A stretch of DNA of 64,000 bases from Flavobacterium alvei (GCF_002920895.1 NZ_PQVG01000002.1:62001-126000), one strand, 5' to 3'. Positions 48,880 to 58,100 are shown, counted from the first letter of the stretch. The notes: a model not told the origin generated them from the sequence alone. Numbers and translations: made by a program.

Positions 48880-49243
48880 TGTCGTTGTTTTTTATTAGAG
48901 ATACTAATTCGGCTAAATCTGTGCTGTTCAATTGGAGCAATTTTACTTTCAGCAGAAAATCGGGTAAATCTTGACTGAAAAAATTGGCTTTTTCATTGGC
49001 TTTGATGAGTTCAAAAGCTTTTTCAGAGACAAAAAAACCGATGCCCCGCTTGTTGTCAAAAATACCGGATTCCTGCAAATTGGTGTAAGCACGCATCACT
49101 GTGTTGTGATTCACTTCGAATTCGGCAGCCAAATCCCGCACCGATGCTACCCTGTCACCTGCTTGCAACTGTCCTTCCAAAATTTGCTGGCAGAGATTGT
49201 CCACAATTTGCAGATAAATCCCTTTGGTTGATTTAAAATCCAT
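48866..49243 (-). CDS. GntR-family regulator, YtrA subfamily
   Basis: A 125-residue regulator. The winged helix occupies residues 10-75 (GIYLQIVDNLCQQILEGQL, then AEFEVNHNTVMRAY and GIGFFV). The short C-terminal tail of about 45 residues is typical of the YtrA subfamily, which controls adjacent ABC transporters. It lies 1 base after the permease gene. It most likely binds the perfect palindrome at 50928-50949 in front of the ATPase gene and represses its own operon until an envelope-active compound is present. Confidence 0.93.
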   Translation of the reverse strand: MDFKSTKGIYLQIVDNLCQQILEGQLQAGDRVASVRDLAAEFEVNHNTVMRAYTNLQESGIFDNKRGIGFFVSEKAFELIKANEKANFFSQDLPDFLLKVKLLQLNSTDLAELVSLIKNNDNENI

Positions 49244-49244
49244 A

Positions 49245-50087
49245 TTAAACCTCCTTTTCTTTTAATTTGAAATAGGCTATTGCCAAAAAAAATAGCCAAG
49301 AAAATAGTGATAGTGATACCATAAATAATTCAATACTAGTTAAATGGCCTGTGACAACAAACTCATTCAATTTAGAATTAAAACCTTCGGTTTCTTTTGG
49401 ATAAAAAATATGAGACAATACAACTGAAAAAGTAATTGAAGTCAATAAAATAACCACCGAAGCAATTATGGTTTTTACTAATGCATAGCGTTTGAAATAA
49501 GTAGCACCAGCAAAAAGATAAATCCCGTAAGAAAACAATCCAAAAACCATGAATACGATTTGCCATGTTTCCCATATTTTACCTTTATAATTGGTTATCA
49601 GAATAACATAATCAAAATAAGGAATTACAGCAGGATCAATTAATTGTTCTACAGAGTTTACCATTACAATTCCAGGAATTAAAGACGCTTTTGCCAAACG
49701 GATAGCAATCCAGAATATCCCCAACGCAATAGGAACAAAAAAGACAATTCTTATCAGAAACTGAAGCAGTAGTTTTTCGAGTGTCGAACCTGGATTCAGC
49801 AGATAATTGCTCGTTTTAATTTTGTCGGACAAATCAGGAAATGCGGTACCCATAACAACTCCCACAGCCATCATATAAATGGCAAAACACATTCCATAAT
49901 AACCATTAATTTGACTTTCATTTAAAATCATACTAATCTTTACCGAGTTAAAAAACAGATAGCATAACACGTAGGTTATAAGCCCTAATCCAAGAATACC
50001 AAGAAGATACCTTGTTTTATTGATTAACAAATCTTGCTTCAATAAAAGAGTAAATCGTTTCAAATTAAAATAGTTGTTAAACGGCAT
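49245..50087 (-). CDS. ABC transporter permease
   Basis: A 280-residue integral membrane protein with about six helices and no recognised soluble domain. Its start overlaps the end of the ATPase gene by 11 bases, and the GntR gene follows after 1 base. It is the membrane partner of that ATPase in an ABC-2-type exporter or lipid/peptide-antibiotic resistance pump. Substrate unknown. Confidence 0.88.
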   Translation of the reverse strand: MPFNNYFNLKRFTLLLKQDLLINKTRYLLGILGLGLITYVLCYLFFNSVKISMILNESQINGYYGMCFAIYMMAVGVVMGTAFPDLSDKIKTSNYLLNPGSTLEKLLLQFLIRIVFFVPIALGIFWIAIRLAKASLIPGIVMVNSVEQLIDPAVIPYFDYVILITNYKGKIWETWQIVFMVFGLFSYGIYLFAGATYFKRYALVKTIIASVVILLTSITFSVVLSHIFYPKETEGFNSKLNEFVVTGHLTSIELFMVSLSLFSWLFFLAIAYFKLKEKEV

Positions 50088-50913
50088 GACTTTCAGATTT
50101 TAGGGTTACTTTATGGATGATGGCATTAAAAAGCAATTCGATGTCTATTTCGGTTTCTCCCTCTAGATTTGACGACAATATTATTCGATGTCCACCTATA
50201 CATTTTTCTTGGTAAATAAGATTTTCGATGCCTGATAAACTAGCAACAGTCTTAAATTGCCATTGTTGACTGATATCCAAAACTGTTTCGTTATAAACTA
50301 TTTTTCCTTCATCAAGAACTACTATTTTGTCAATTATGGTTTCAATGTCTTTCACTTGATGAGTCGAAATGAGAACCAATTGCTCGTCGGAAACCGAACT
50401 GACTAAAATTTTTCGGAATAAACTTTTAGACGGAATATCCAAACCATTTGTTGGCTCGTCCAGAATTAGCAAACTACAATTGGTAGCTAATGCAAAAGCA
50501 ATCAAAAATTTTTTACGTTGCCCGTGAGAAAGTTTGTTCAGATTTTTTTTGGCATCCAATTCAAATTCCTTTAGAATATTGTTCATTTTTCCGTAATCGA
50601 ATTTGGGATACAAAGGCGCAGTTGCCTTGATATAAACTCCAATAGTAATCGAAGGAAACGAAAACTCTTCGGAAACCATATAAATGTCTGCTAAGAAATT
50701 GGGATTTCTATCAAAGGGTTTATAACCATTAATGGATAATTCGCCCTGTTGTGGTTTTAGCAAACCCGAAATCAATTGAAGCAAAGTAGATTTTCCTGCT
50801 CCATTTTTACCCAACAAACCCACAATATTTCCGTTTTGCTGCTCGAAAGACAAATCCGTAAACAAAGCGTCTTGCTTTTTGTACTTAAAAGTTAAATTTT
50901 GAATTGTTATCAT
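50077..50913 (-). CDS. ABC transporter ATP-binding protein
   Basis: About 278 residues from MITIQNLTFK at 50913. The longer frame to 50949 would run through the operator palindrome. Walker A GKNGAGKST (35-43), signature LSHGQRKK (128-135; the family norm is LSGGQ, here Gly to His), Walker B LLILDEP (148-154), then the D-loop and an H-loop in STHQVKD. First gene of the ATPase-permease-GntR-DUF2807-like operon. Confidence 0.94.
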   Translation of the reverse strand: MITIQNLTFKYKKQDALFTDLSFEQQNGNIVGLLGKNGAGKSTLLQLISGLLKPQQGELSINGYKPFDRNPNFLADIYMVSEEFSFPSITIGVYIKATAPLYPKFDYGKMNNILKEFELDAKKNLNKLSHGQRKKFLIAFALATNCSLLILDEPTNGLDIPSKSLFRKILVSSVSDEQLVLISTHQVKDIETIIDKIVVLDEGKIVYNETVLDISQQWQFKTVASLSGIENLIYQEKCIGGHRIILSSNLEGETEIDIELLFNAIIHKVTLKSESHAV

Positions 50914-50927
50914 AGCCTGTTTTATTA

Positions 50928-50949
50928 GTGTACTAGTTTTGTAGTACAC
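50928..50949. promoter_or_regulatory. Palindromic operator of the ABC/GntR operon
   Basis: GTGTACTA-GTTTTG-TAGTACAC is a perfect inverted repeat with 8-bp arms, 15 bases before the ATPase start. Its position and form match autoregulation sites of YtrA-type GntR proteins. Confidence 0.8.
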
Positions 50950-51268
50950 AAAGGAAAGGATATTTTTTTAATAAACAAGCAGTTGGAATAAAAAAAAATG
51001 AAAAAACTAATTTAATTAGCGAAATGCAAGGGTTTAGAAGGGTTTAGAGGATAAAAATCAATAATACTTATTTTATTTATTCATGTTATTTGTCACACTG
51101 GAAGTGTCTCTATTAAGTTGCTCTCGAAAGTTGAGACGCTTCCAGAGTGACAATTGGAGTAGTGTTTTCGATTTGTATAATTAGATAGTTATAAAATAAA
51201 TTATAGTCAAATCATACAAAAAAAAACAAGACTAATCTGCCTTGGGGCGTCTCTATTAAAAAACACAC
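50950..51268. other. Intergenic region without a gene
   Basis: No coding sequence was recognised. It contains a long inverted repeat (51091-51152) and, near 51246-51258, a second short copy of the GCGTCTCTATTAA segment present at the inner edge of that repeat. Confidence 0.6.
51091..51152. repeat. Inverted repeat with 20-bp arms
   Basis: Arms 51091-51110 and 51133-51152 are reverse complements at 18 of 20 positions, with a 22-base loop. The arms begin and end TGTCAC/GTGACA. It looks like a REP-type dispersed element and may also act as a transcript end for the MSEP-CTERM operon. Confidence 0.75.
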
Positions 51269-54085
51269 TTAATTTAGTCTGCTTAATTTCACTCTTTCTC
51301 TAAACCAAAGAACGATTCCAAGTAATGAAATAAGAATCAAAAGATTGGGTTCACTCATTCGTTGCACTTCTTCTCCAAGGTCTAATGCTTTGTTGTTTGC
51401 CAAAACTTGTTCTTGTTTCTTTTTTAAAATTGCTTTTTGAGCTTCGTTTTCGACCACCAAATAAGAAGTAACAGGCATCATTACTTTAGAAATAAAACTA
51501 TATTTTACCAAATTTAGCCATTCGTCATCTGAAATTTCAGGATGTAAGGCTTGAGAATACCATTTTCCTTGCATCATCAATGCAGATTGCCAATTTTTGG
51601 GTTTGATTTCATTGGTATCCAATTTAAAAATATCCTTTTTTAAAACAATACTTGCCTGATTATTATTGGGCAAATAAAAAGTCTGGTTACCCGTTTCATA
51701 TTCCAAAACACTTTGATTAAAAGCTAATTTAGCACTATCCTTTATTTGATTATCTGGATTTGACACCAAAGAATGGGGTTGAAGTTCTCCATTTTGGGTA
51801 AGATTAAAAAAGAAATCGCTCTCTGGAAACGTACATTTCAAGTCTGAAAAATCTTTGTCTAAAACAGCTTTTTGTAGGCTATCTGTAACCACAATCAAAA
51901 CAGGATATGTCGCTTTTTGTGTTTTATAGGTTTTGAATAATGCCGTTCTTACTGCTCTGTCTAAGTAGAATCCTCCTTCAAAAGTTTGATTTTTATAGGT
52001 TTGCTTCCAATCCTTATTAAATGAAATCGTTTTTACATAGCTGTTGACAAAAGATATTTTTGCATTTTGAGCTAAATTCGGATTGCTTATTAAGGCTTTT
52101 TCAATTCTATTAATAAATTGTGGTAAATATGTTCTTTTAGCTTTAGAAACATCAACTAAAAAATGAAAATAAGGCTTACGTTGAACCTTTTTTAATGACT
52201 GTTTTTGTTTAGAAGACACATAAATCACAGCATGATTAGTTTTAACTTCAGGAATGAAAGTTTCTACATCGTTGCCGAGTTTTAGAGTCTTATTATCAAT
52301 TGTAAAAGTTATCGGTTCTTTATGTAAAATTTCGATTCCAGTTTTTCTAACTTCATTTTTTGCAAACGGAAAAACTCTAAAGGCGACTTTATTAGCCGAT
52401 TGGTAATATAAAATACCCGGATCTTTGTTTTCGTTTCTGATATTGGAGAAAACCCACATTGCCGATTTTTTCTCTGCCAAAATTCCCATTTCTTTTTTCT
52501 TTCCTACAAACAAATAGTAATCGCTTATCCAAGCGCCCTCAGGCAAATCAATGGTTGTGGCATATTCTGAAAACCAAGTGTTTTCGCTAGTATTGGTGAT
52601 TTCTACATCAATCCAGCTTTTCCAAGCATTCTGTTTTTTGTCAAAAGTACTTTTCGTTGCAATATTTGTAATCTTTACGTTCTCATTTTGAATTCTGTCC
52701 CGATTTACTTGAAATGAAGTTGTTCCAAAAAACACGTTTTCAATAGTATTAATTTTTGCATCCGAAACCGTTAGATTATTTAAAACTAACCAATTGAAAT
52801 AGGCCGACAAATAAGGAGTTTGAGTACCAAAAATAAAATCTCCGTTTCGGTCTTTTTGTTTCTTGATAGCATTGAGTGTTACTTTCAAAGAACCTTTATC
52901 AATAGCATACGATTTTGAAAAGTTTGGGCTATACAAATAATTTAGTGTTTGGTCTAAAACAATTTTGTCCTTGAGATAGGAGATGCTTATCAAAAGTGGA
53001 AGTGTCAAAAAACACAAAAAAGAAGTTGTCCAAATGGCTCTTTTAGAAAAATAACTTTTTAGAAAACTAAAATCTTTAGAGAGTTCATTAATATGCAACA
53101 CAAAAATCAGCAGTGGAGTTAACATTAAAAAACCTGTGCCAATGGCAATTATTGCCACAACTGAAATAGGTAAAAACGGAAGAAAAACAAGAAAAAAATA
53201 GAAGGTATAGGCAAATGTTAGACTTCTTCCAAGGAAAAGAAATACTCTGTACATTTTATTTTCAAGGTTTGGCAAACAAAGAAAAACACCATTGAAAAAG
53301 GCTAAGACATAAAACCAATAATGAGTAAAGTTTCCAAAAATTCCCGAATCAGTTGTTTCAAACTTATTGAATAGAATTCCGTTGTTTATTGCTAAACCTA
53401 GTAATGGTAGTACAATTGTAATTGGTATTTTCCAAGCCAATTGGTATTTCTGCCAAACAGTAGCTTTTTTGATCGCAAGAACATAAACAGCTCGAATAAT
53501 AAAAAACAGAAAAAGTAAAGTTCCAACAATAATAAGAATTAGTAAACTGTGAATTCCAAAAATACCGCTATTTAGTCTCCAAAGTGGTAAAACAATTTGA
53601 GAAAATAAATAGCCAGCTAAAGGAATAATAAATGCTATCAAAAAATTATTCCACGATTGATGTTCTTTAGCGTCAGATGTAAAATGATAAACCAATACAA
53701 ATAATGAATACGCTAGTGTGGGCATCAAAAATGTACCAACATACACTATTATGTTTCCAGACATCATCCATTGCGGAATACTATTAGGAAATATATCATC
53801 AATGTGATAACCATATATATAAAGGAATGGTATATAAAGCAACAAAGCTGCTACCCCATACCAAACGGATACACTTTGTTTTTTAATGGTTAGATACAAA
53901 GCGTATGCGAAATTTAGGAATCCTAAAATTCCTAAAGTCAAACCAAAGGTTTTCCAGAAATATAAATTTTCATCCTTTAATAAACTCTTAATAATATTGA
54001 ATTCTCCAGCAAAAAGAAAAAACAACACAACAATTGGCAATGTGTTGATGATAAAAATCCATTTGGGATTAAGTACGTTTTTCAT
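51269..54085 (-). CDS. MSEP-CTERM sorting-domain protein (exosortase K target)
   Basis: A 938-residue membrane protein. The N-terminal 380 residues contain about ten membrane helices. A soluble region of about 500 residues follows, with a vault/VIT-like stretch near residues 480-590 and a von Willebrand-like segment (YFHFLVDVSKAKRTYL, about 640-760). The C-terminus is a sorting signal: MSEP (910-913), a hydrophobic helix, then RERVKLSR. This is the arrangement described for the MSEP-CTERM family, the dedicated partner of exosortase K. Its start overlaps the exosortase stop by 17 bases, so the two are translationally coupled. Substrate processing at MSEP is expected; function otherwise unknown. 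Confidence 0.88.
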   Translation of the reverse strand: MKNVLNPKWIFIINTLPIVVLFFLFAGEFNIIKSLLKDENLYFWKTFGLTLGILGFLNFAYALYLTIKKQSVSVWYGVAALLLYIPFLYIYGYHIDDIFPNSIPQWMMSGNIIVYVGTFLMPTLAYSLFVLVYHFTSDAKEHQSWNNFLIAFIIPLAGYLFSQIVLPLWRLNSGIFGIHSLLILIIVGTLLFLFFIIRAVYVLAIKKATVWQKYQLAWKIPITIVLPLLGLAINNGILFNKFETTDSGIFGNFTHYWFYVLAFFNGVFLCLPNLENKMYRVFLFLGRSLTFAYTFYFFLVFLPFLPISVVAIIAIGTGFLMLTPLLIFVLHINELSKDFSFLKSYFSKRAIWTTSFLCFLTLPLLISISYLKDKIVLDQTLNYLYSPNFSKSYAIDKGSLKVTLNAIKKQKDRNGDFIFGTQTPYLSAYFNWLVLNNLTVSDAKINTIENVFFGTTSFQVNRDRIQNENVKITNIATKSTFDKKQNAWKSWIDVEITNTSENTWFSEYATTIDLPEGAWISDYYLFVGKKKEMGILAEKKSAMWVFSNIRNENKDPGILYYQSANKVAFRVFPFAKNEVRKTGIEILHKEPITFTIDNKTLKLGNDVETFIPEVKTNHAVIYVSSKQKQSLKKVQRKPYFHFLVDVSKAKRTYLPQFINRIEKALISNPNLAQNAKISFVNSYVKTISFNKDWKQTYKNQTFEGGFYLDRAVRTALFKTYKTQKATYPVLIVVTDSLQKAVLDKDFSDLKCTFPESDFFFNLTQNGELQPHSLVSNPDNQIKDSAKLAFNQSVLEYETGNQTFYLPNNNQASIVLKKDIFKLDTNEIKPKNWQSALMMQGKWYSQALHPEISDDEWLNLVKYSFISKVMMPVTSYLVVENEAQKAILKKKQEQVLANNKALDLGEEVQRMSEPNLLILISLLGIVLWFRERVKLSRLN

Positions 54086-54605
54086 AGTTAGTGTTGTTTT
54101 TAAAAAATCGTTCTAATAAGTAATAACCTAGAAGTAAAAAGGATAAATTTGTTATGATTCCAATAGTTTCGTGAACTACTAATTGAGCGTTTTGGGGCAA
54201 AAATTGATTTGTTTGATGCTGCAAAACAATGGAAGCAAATATTCTGGACACATTCACAAAAATTGTCATTAGGTAAGCTGACACCAATGCTATCGGAGTT
54301 ATCAAGGTTTTGCACAAAGGATTCCTAACATATTTTAAACCCAAAATACAAATCATAGAGAAGCATAAAAGCAAAAAATTGAAACCTGAACACGATTTTT
54401 CAATAACAACATTTAAGTTTCGATAATAGAACCCTTTATCAGCAAAATAAACCGATTTCGAACTTGTTAATAAACCAACCAATTTGTCGGTTGGTTTAAG
54501 TAAAAAAAATAAGTCGTTAGTGTTGGCAATTGTATAGCCAAATTTCAATACGATAAAAAGTCCTATGGCTGTCAGATAATAAAATATGTTTCTATTTGCT
54601 ATCAT
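54069..54605 (-). CDS. xrtK: Exosortase K
   Basis: A 178-residue, helix-rich membrane protein with the exosortase catalytic triad: Cys72 in EKSCSGFNF, Arg121 in NVSRIFASI and His145 in VVHETIGI. The small size fits the K variant, which recognises MSEP-CTERM proteins. It lies 43 bases after the DUF4173-like gene and overlaps its presumed target gene. It would cleave the target at the MSEP motif in the inner membrane and possibly transfer it to an unknown acceptor. Confidence 0.88.
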   Translation of the reverse strand: MIANRNIFYYLTAIGLFIVLKFGYTIANTNDLFFLLKPTDKLVGLLTSSKSVYFADKGFYYRNLNVVIEKSCSGFNFLLLCFSMICILGLKYVRNPLCKTLITPIALVSAYLMTIFVNVSRIFASIVLQHQTNQFLPQNAQLVVHETIGIITNLSFLLLGYYLLERFFKNNTNYEKRT

Positions 54606-54648
54606 ATATTTTTTATATGGTAATACGAAAATTTCGAAAAACTAAATA

Positions 54649-56037
54649 TTACTTATTTTTGCTTAACATCTCATAATACAAAGCCTTAGACAAGAATGAT
54701 TTTTCTTTATAGTCTTCAATATTTTCCTCACGACTCACTTCTTTATCTTCCCCATCTAAATGCTGCAATAGAAAATAATTTCTTCGAGCTTCATCATTAA
54801 AATTTAGTTTGCTTAAAAACATAGGCTCTACACCTTTGTTAACCGAAATATTATAAGTAGTAACCAGATTGCCCCAATTGACGTAACTGCACAAAAGTAT
54901 TGTTCCATAAAAATACCAAACCATTCGATTGAATAAATAAGCATTTGCTTTTTGTTTTGTGATTTTTAAAAAGGTAAAAAACAAACCTATAATGGCCAAA
55001 ACCAAAAACGCATAAACCCCTAACCTTTTGTAAGTTAATCCAAAGAAAGAAACGTATTCAGAATTTTTAATAAGAGTACAAATTATTAGAATTCCGTTCA
55101 ATAAAATCCAAATTTTAGATAATTTCTTAAGTCCATTTGCCTTTTCATCAAAATTAAAACCTCCTTTGAAGTAAAACATAATTACACCAACAGCCATCAC
55201 AATCGAGAAAATTACCGCATTGACTCTTTCGTGAGTAGCAGCACTCAATTTTGATTTTTCGACTACTTCAAAAAATTGCTCGTAATTATAAGTCACGATA
55301 AAAACCAAAATCAAAACATTTAAAAGAAACAATGTGATCTCCCCGCTTTTTCGTTCGAAATCAATATCTAAGAACGAAAAAGTCCTATCATTCCTGATTG
55401 CATTTTCATCTTGAAAATCATTAGCTAACAGCGAATTCTTTTCATAAAAGACCTCTGGAACCCAATAATTCCAAAAAGTAAACGAGATATAAAATCCCAA
55501 AAGAGTAATTAAAATGAGCTGCCAAATATTCAAATCTAAAGTGTAATCTGTAAATAGAGAAGAAAAATGATCACTTCCGAAGGCGTAAACTGTAAAAAAC
55601 AAAGTCACAAAAACCGTTGGAATAACGAAATAAGCGATTAGTTTCTTGGCAAAATTGCTTTTAACTTCTCGTTTCGGAAGCCATTGGCTAAACATCAGCA
55701 TACGACCTAAAGATGTGATTCCGTTTATAAAAGCAATCGGAAAAACTTGCAGTATTTTAAGTTCTTTTTCTTGCGTTTTGAATTGTAAAAAACAGACTGA
55801 CAAGGCTAAAGCCAAAAAAGACACGAAATCACCATACCAAGCAAATGAAATACAAGAAAGTATTGAGGTCACCACAAGAACCAAATGCGTCCGACTCGTG
55901 AATCGGTCTTGAAAAAAATAGCAGATGAATCCCGTTAGGACTAATCCAAAAATAGACATATTCAGTCCTACTGATTGATCGTAAAAAAGCAGTGTAAAAA
56001 TCAAACTGCACACAAAAATGAATTGATGTTTTTTCAT
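54649..56037 (-). CDS. DUF4173/DUF4153-like polytopic membrane protein
   Basis: A 462-residue protein with about eleven hydrophobic segments and a charged middle loop (about 205-235). The segment with SAATHERVNAVIFSI and FGLTYKRLGVYAFL resembles DUF4173 proteins. It has a soluble tail of about 60 residues at the C-terminus with RNYFLLQHLDGEDKE. Function unknown. It follows the small regulator gene, with an operator-like palindrome just before its start, and precedes exosortase K. Confidence 0.7.
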   Translation of the reverse strand: MKKHQFIFVCSLIFTLLFYDQSVGLNMSIFGLVLTGFICYFFQDRFTSRTHLVLVVTSILSCISFAWYGDFVSFLALALSVCFLQFKTQEKELKILQVFPIAFINGITSLGRMLMFSQWLPKREVKSNFAKKLIAYFVIPTVFVTLFFTVYAFGSDHFSSLFTDYTLDLNIWQLILITLLGFYISFTFWNYWVPEVFYEKNSLLANDFQDENAIRNDRTFSFLDIDFERKSGEITLFLLNVLILVFIVTYNYEQFFEVVEKSKLSAATHERVNAVIFSIVMAVGVIMFYFKGGFNFDEKANGLKKLSKIWILLNGILIICTLIKNSEYVSFFGLTYKRLGVYAFLVLAIIGLFFTFLKITKQKANAYLFNRMVWYFYGTILLCSYVNWGNLVTTYNISVNKGVEPMFLSKLNFNDEARRNYFLLQHLDGEDKEVSREENIEDYKEKSFLSKALYYEMLSKNK

Positions 56038-56055
56038 AATTTAAAATTTAAAAGT

Positions 56056-56072
56056 ACTTTGTATTTCAAAGT
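56056..56072. promoter_or_regulatory. Operator-like palindrome upstream of the DUF4173-like gene
   Basis: ACTTTG-TATTT-CAAAGT, perfect 6-bp arms, 18 bases before the start codon of the 462-residue protein. The same arms with the same 5-base spacing occur at 57019-57035. Confidence 0.65.
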
Positions 56073-56091
56073 GAAAGGTTAAAAAAAAGGG

Positions 56092-56385
56092 TTATTTAGT
56101 TTTGAATAATTTTTCTAAGCTGTTGAGATGTGAGACAAATGAAACTCTTCCTAAATTAGTCACACGGTAAGATGTTTTGGGTTTTTTGCCCACAAATTCT
56201 TTTTTAATTTCGATATAATCGCCCTTCTCCAATGCCGAAGAATGACTCGCTAAATTGCCATCAGTAATATTCAATAGTGCTTTCATTTCGGTAAAATCAA
56301 CCCAATCATTGACCATCAGAATAGACATAATACCTAATCGGACACGGCTTTCAAAATCTTTATTTAGTTTATCGATAATTCCCAT
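56092..56385 (-). CDS. Winged-helix transcriptional regulator
   Basis: A 97-residue single-domain winged-helix DNA-binding protein (HTH_34/MarR-like) covering residues 8-90: FESRVRLGIMSILM, then DFTEMKALLNITDGNLASH recognition helix, and a wing with KKEFVGKKPKTSYRVT. No effector domain. It lies 9 bases after the 204-residue membrane protein gene. The two ACTTTG-N5-CAAAGT palindromes on either side of the pair are its probable binding sites. Confidence 0.9.
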   Translation of the reverse strand: MGIIDKLNKDFESRVRLGIMSILMVNDWVDFTEMKALLNITDGNLASHSSALEKGDYIEIKKEFVGKKPKTSYRVTNLGRVSFVSHLNSLEKLFKTK

Positions 56386-56394
56386 TCGGATGGA

Positions 56395-57009
56395 TTATTT
56401 ATATTTTTTGAAAACTAGTATTCCGTACAAAATATGCAAAACACCAAATCCCATAATCCAAAATAGCAAACCGTAGCCTAAGAAGAAAAGCGAAATACAT
56501 CCTAATATTAATTCGCAAAATCCCAAATATTTAATATCCGAAAAAGTATATTTCTCAGCATTAACCAATGCTAAACCATAAAACAACAAAGTAGCTGGAG
56601 CGATCAAAACATAGATTTGATGATACAAAAGTGCCAAACAAAACACACCACCAACACTTAAAGGAATAGCCAAATTAAATAGCATGTTCTTCGTAGCCGA
56701 AGTCCAAATCGGCAAATTGTACTTTCTACTTTTTCGAATAGTAAAAAAGATTCCAAAGGTCAACGCAAAAAATAAAATTATCAAAGCTATCCAAACCAAT
56801 TCTGAAACCAAATTGCCAGAATAGATTTTGTGCTCACCGTCAAAATAATCAAGTCCATTGGCTTTAAACAATAGATACACATACAATCCGCCAATCAAGG
56901 CAGATAAACCTGCAAATACTCCTGAGAGTCCGCTTAATGAAATAAATCTGGAAGAACGTTCCATCATAGAACGAATGTGTGATAAATCTTCTTGATGCTT
57001 CTGATTCAT
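56395..57009 (-). CDS. Six-helix membrane protein of unknown function
   Basis: A 204-residue protein. After a 20-residue hydrophilic start (HQEDLSHIRSMMERSSRF), it has about six membrane helices and a very short C-terminus. It is first in the unit with the winged-helix regulator, a pairing that occurs in many Bacteroidota where the regulator controls the neighbouring membrane gene. No enzymatic motif is seen. Confidence 0.85.
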   Translation of the reverse strand: MNQKHQEDLSHIRSMMERSSRFISLSGLSGVFAGLSALIGGLYVYLLFKANGLDYFDGEHKIYSGNLVSELVWIALIILFFALTFGIFFTIRKSRKYNLPIWTSATKNMLFNLAIPLSVGGVFCLALLYHQIYVLIAPATLLFYGLALVNAEKYTFSDIKYLGFCELILGCISLFFLGYGLLFWIMGFGVLHILYGILVFKKYK

Positions 57010-57018
57010 ATTTAAAGT

Positions 57019-57059
57019 ACTTTGTAATGCAAAGTTAATTTATATTTTGAATTGACAAA
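57019..57059 (-). promoter_or_regulatory. Promoter with embedded operator for the membrane protein/regulator operon
   Basis: On the minus strand TTTG (57056-57059), an 18-base spacer and TAACTTTG (57030-57037) form a good flavobacterial promoter. The palindrome ACTTTG-N5-CAAAGT (57019-57035) overlaps the -7 box and start region, suited to repression. Confidence 0.75.
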
Positions 57060-57101
57060 CAAATAATTAAAAAAAAATTATGGAAAAGTTTTAAAACAAC
57101 A

Positions 57102-57125
57102 AAGCCTATTCGGTTGAATAGGCTT
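57102..57125. terminator. Terminator downstream of folD
   Basis: AAGCCTATTC-GGTT-GAATAGGCTT is a perfect 10-bp stem. T-rich sequence flanks it on both strands; it lies 27 bases after the folD stop. Confidence 0.75.
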
Positions 57126-57151
57126 GTTTATTGGCTTAAAGTAAAAATAAT

Positions 57152-58033
57152 TTATTTTCTACTTCTAATTTTTCTAGCTAAAAGTGTATTTTTCAACAAC
57201 ATTGCAATGGTCATTGGTCCTACTCCACCCGGAACTGGCGTGATGAAAGACGACTTTGGACTCACGCTTGCAAAATCAACATCCCCTTTAATCGCGTAGC
57301 CTTTTGGATTGGAAGCATCCTCAACACGAGTAATTCCCACGTCAACAATAACCACACCCTCTTTGACCATATCTCCTTTTAAAAATTCAGGAACTCCCAA
57401 TGCTGTAACAATGATGTCTGCATTTTTGGTAAATTCTTCCAAGTTTTTGGTACGGCTATGAGTCAAAGTGACGGTTGAATCTCCAGGATATCCTTTGCGA
57501 CTCAACAAAATACTCATTGGTCGTCCTACAATGTGACTGCGCCCAATAACCACGGTATGTTTTCCAGCAGTTTCTACTTTATAACGCTCTAATAATTCCA
57601 TTATCCCAAAAGGAGTGGCTGGTAAAAACGTTTCCATATCCAAAGCCATTTTTCCAAAATTGGCAGGATGAAAACCATCTACATCTTTGTCAGGATCAAT
57701 AGCCATTAGTATTTTTTGCTCATCGATGTGTTTGGGTAAAGGCAATTGAACGATATAACCATCTAAATCATCATCTTCGTTGAGTTCTTTGATTTTATCT
57801 AACAATTCCTCTTCAGAAATATTTTCTGGTAAAGCCACCAAGGTAGATTCAAAACCAATTTGCTGACACGATTTTACTTTGCTCCCCACATAAGTCAAAC
57901 TGGCACCGTTTGTACCCACAATAACTGCTGCTAAATGAGGTACTTTTTGCCCATCGGCCTTCATTCTTTGTACTTCGGCAGCGATTTCGTTTTTAATATC
58001 TTCCGATGTTTTTTTTCCGTCTAGTAGTTGCAT
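57152..58033 (-). CDS. folD: Methylenetetrahydrofolate dehydrogenase/cyclohydrolase
   Basis: A 293-residue bifunctional enzyme of one-carbon metabolism, interconverting methylene-, methenyl- and formyl-tetrahydrofolate. Signature motifs: [14 protein letters not shown] with the catalytic Lys, [24 protein letters not shown] (NADP site) and [15 protein letters not shown]. It lies 67 bases after ffh and is probably in the same transcript. Confidence 0.97.
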   Translation of the reverse strand: MQLLDGKKTSEDIKNEIAAEVQRMKADGQKVPHLAAVIVGTNGASLTYVGSKVKSCQQIGFESTLVALPENISEEELLDKIKELNEDDDLDGYIVQLPLPKHIDEQKILMAIDPDKDVDGFHPANFGKMALDMETFLPATPFGIMELLERYKVETAGKHTVVIGRSHIVGRPMSILLSRKGYPGDSTVTLTHSRTKNLEEFTKNADIIVTALGVPEFLKGDMVKEGVVIVDVGITRVEDASNPKGYAIKGDVDFASVSPKSSFITPVPGGVGPMTIAMLLKNTLLARKIRSRK

Positions 58034-58040
58034 TTTTTCT

Positions 58041-58072
58041 AGCTTTAGGCTTTAAGCTTTAGGCTTTAAGCT
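58041..58072. repeat. Short tandem repeat between ffh and folD
   Basis: AGCTTTAGGCTTTA occurs twice in tandem (58041-58054, 58055-58068), followed by a partial AGCT. It probably arose by slippage and may vary between strains. Confidence 0.8.
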
Positions 58073-58100
58073 GCATTATTACTGTATTTTTTTAACTTAA

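Noticed and set aside
50914..50949. Longer N-terminus for the ABC ATPase
   Set aside because: The added codons are the operator palindrome, and the ABC domain begins properly at MITIQNL.
58041..58072. Possible CRISPR or regulatory array
   Set aside because: Only two 14-base tandem units with no spacers; a simple slippage repeat.
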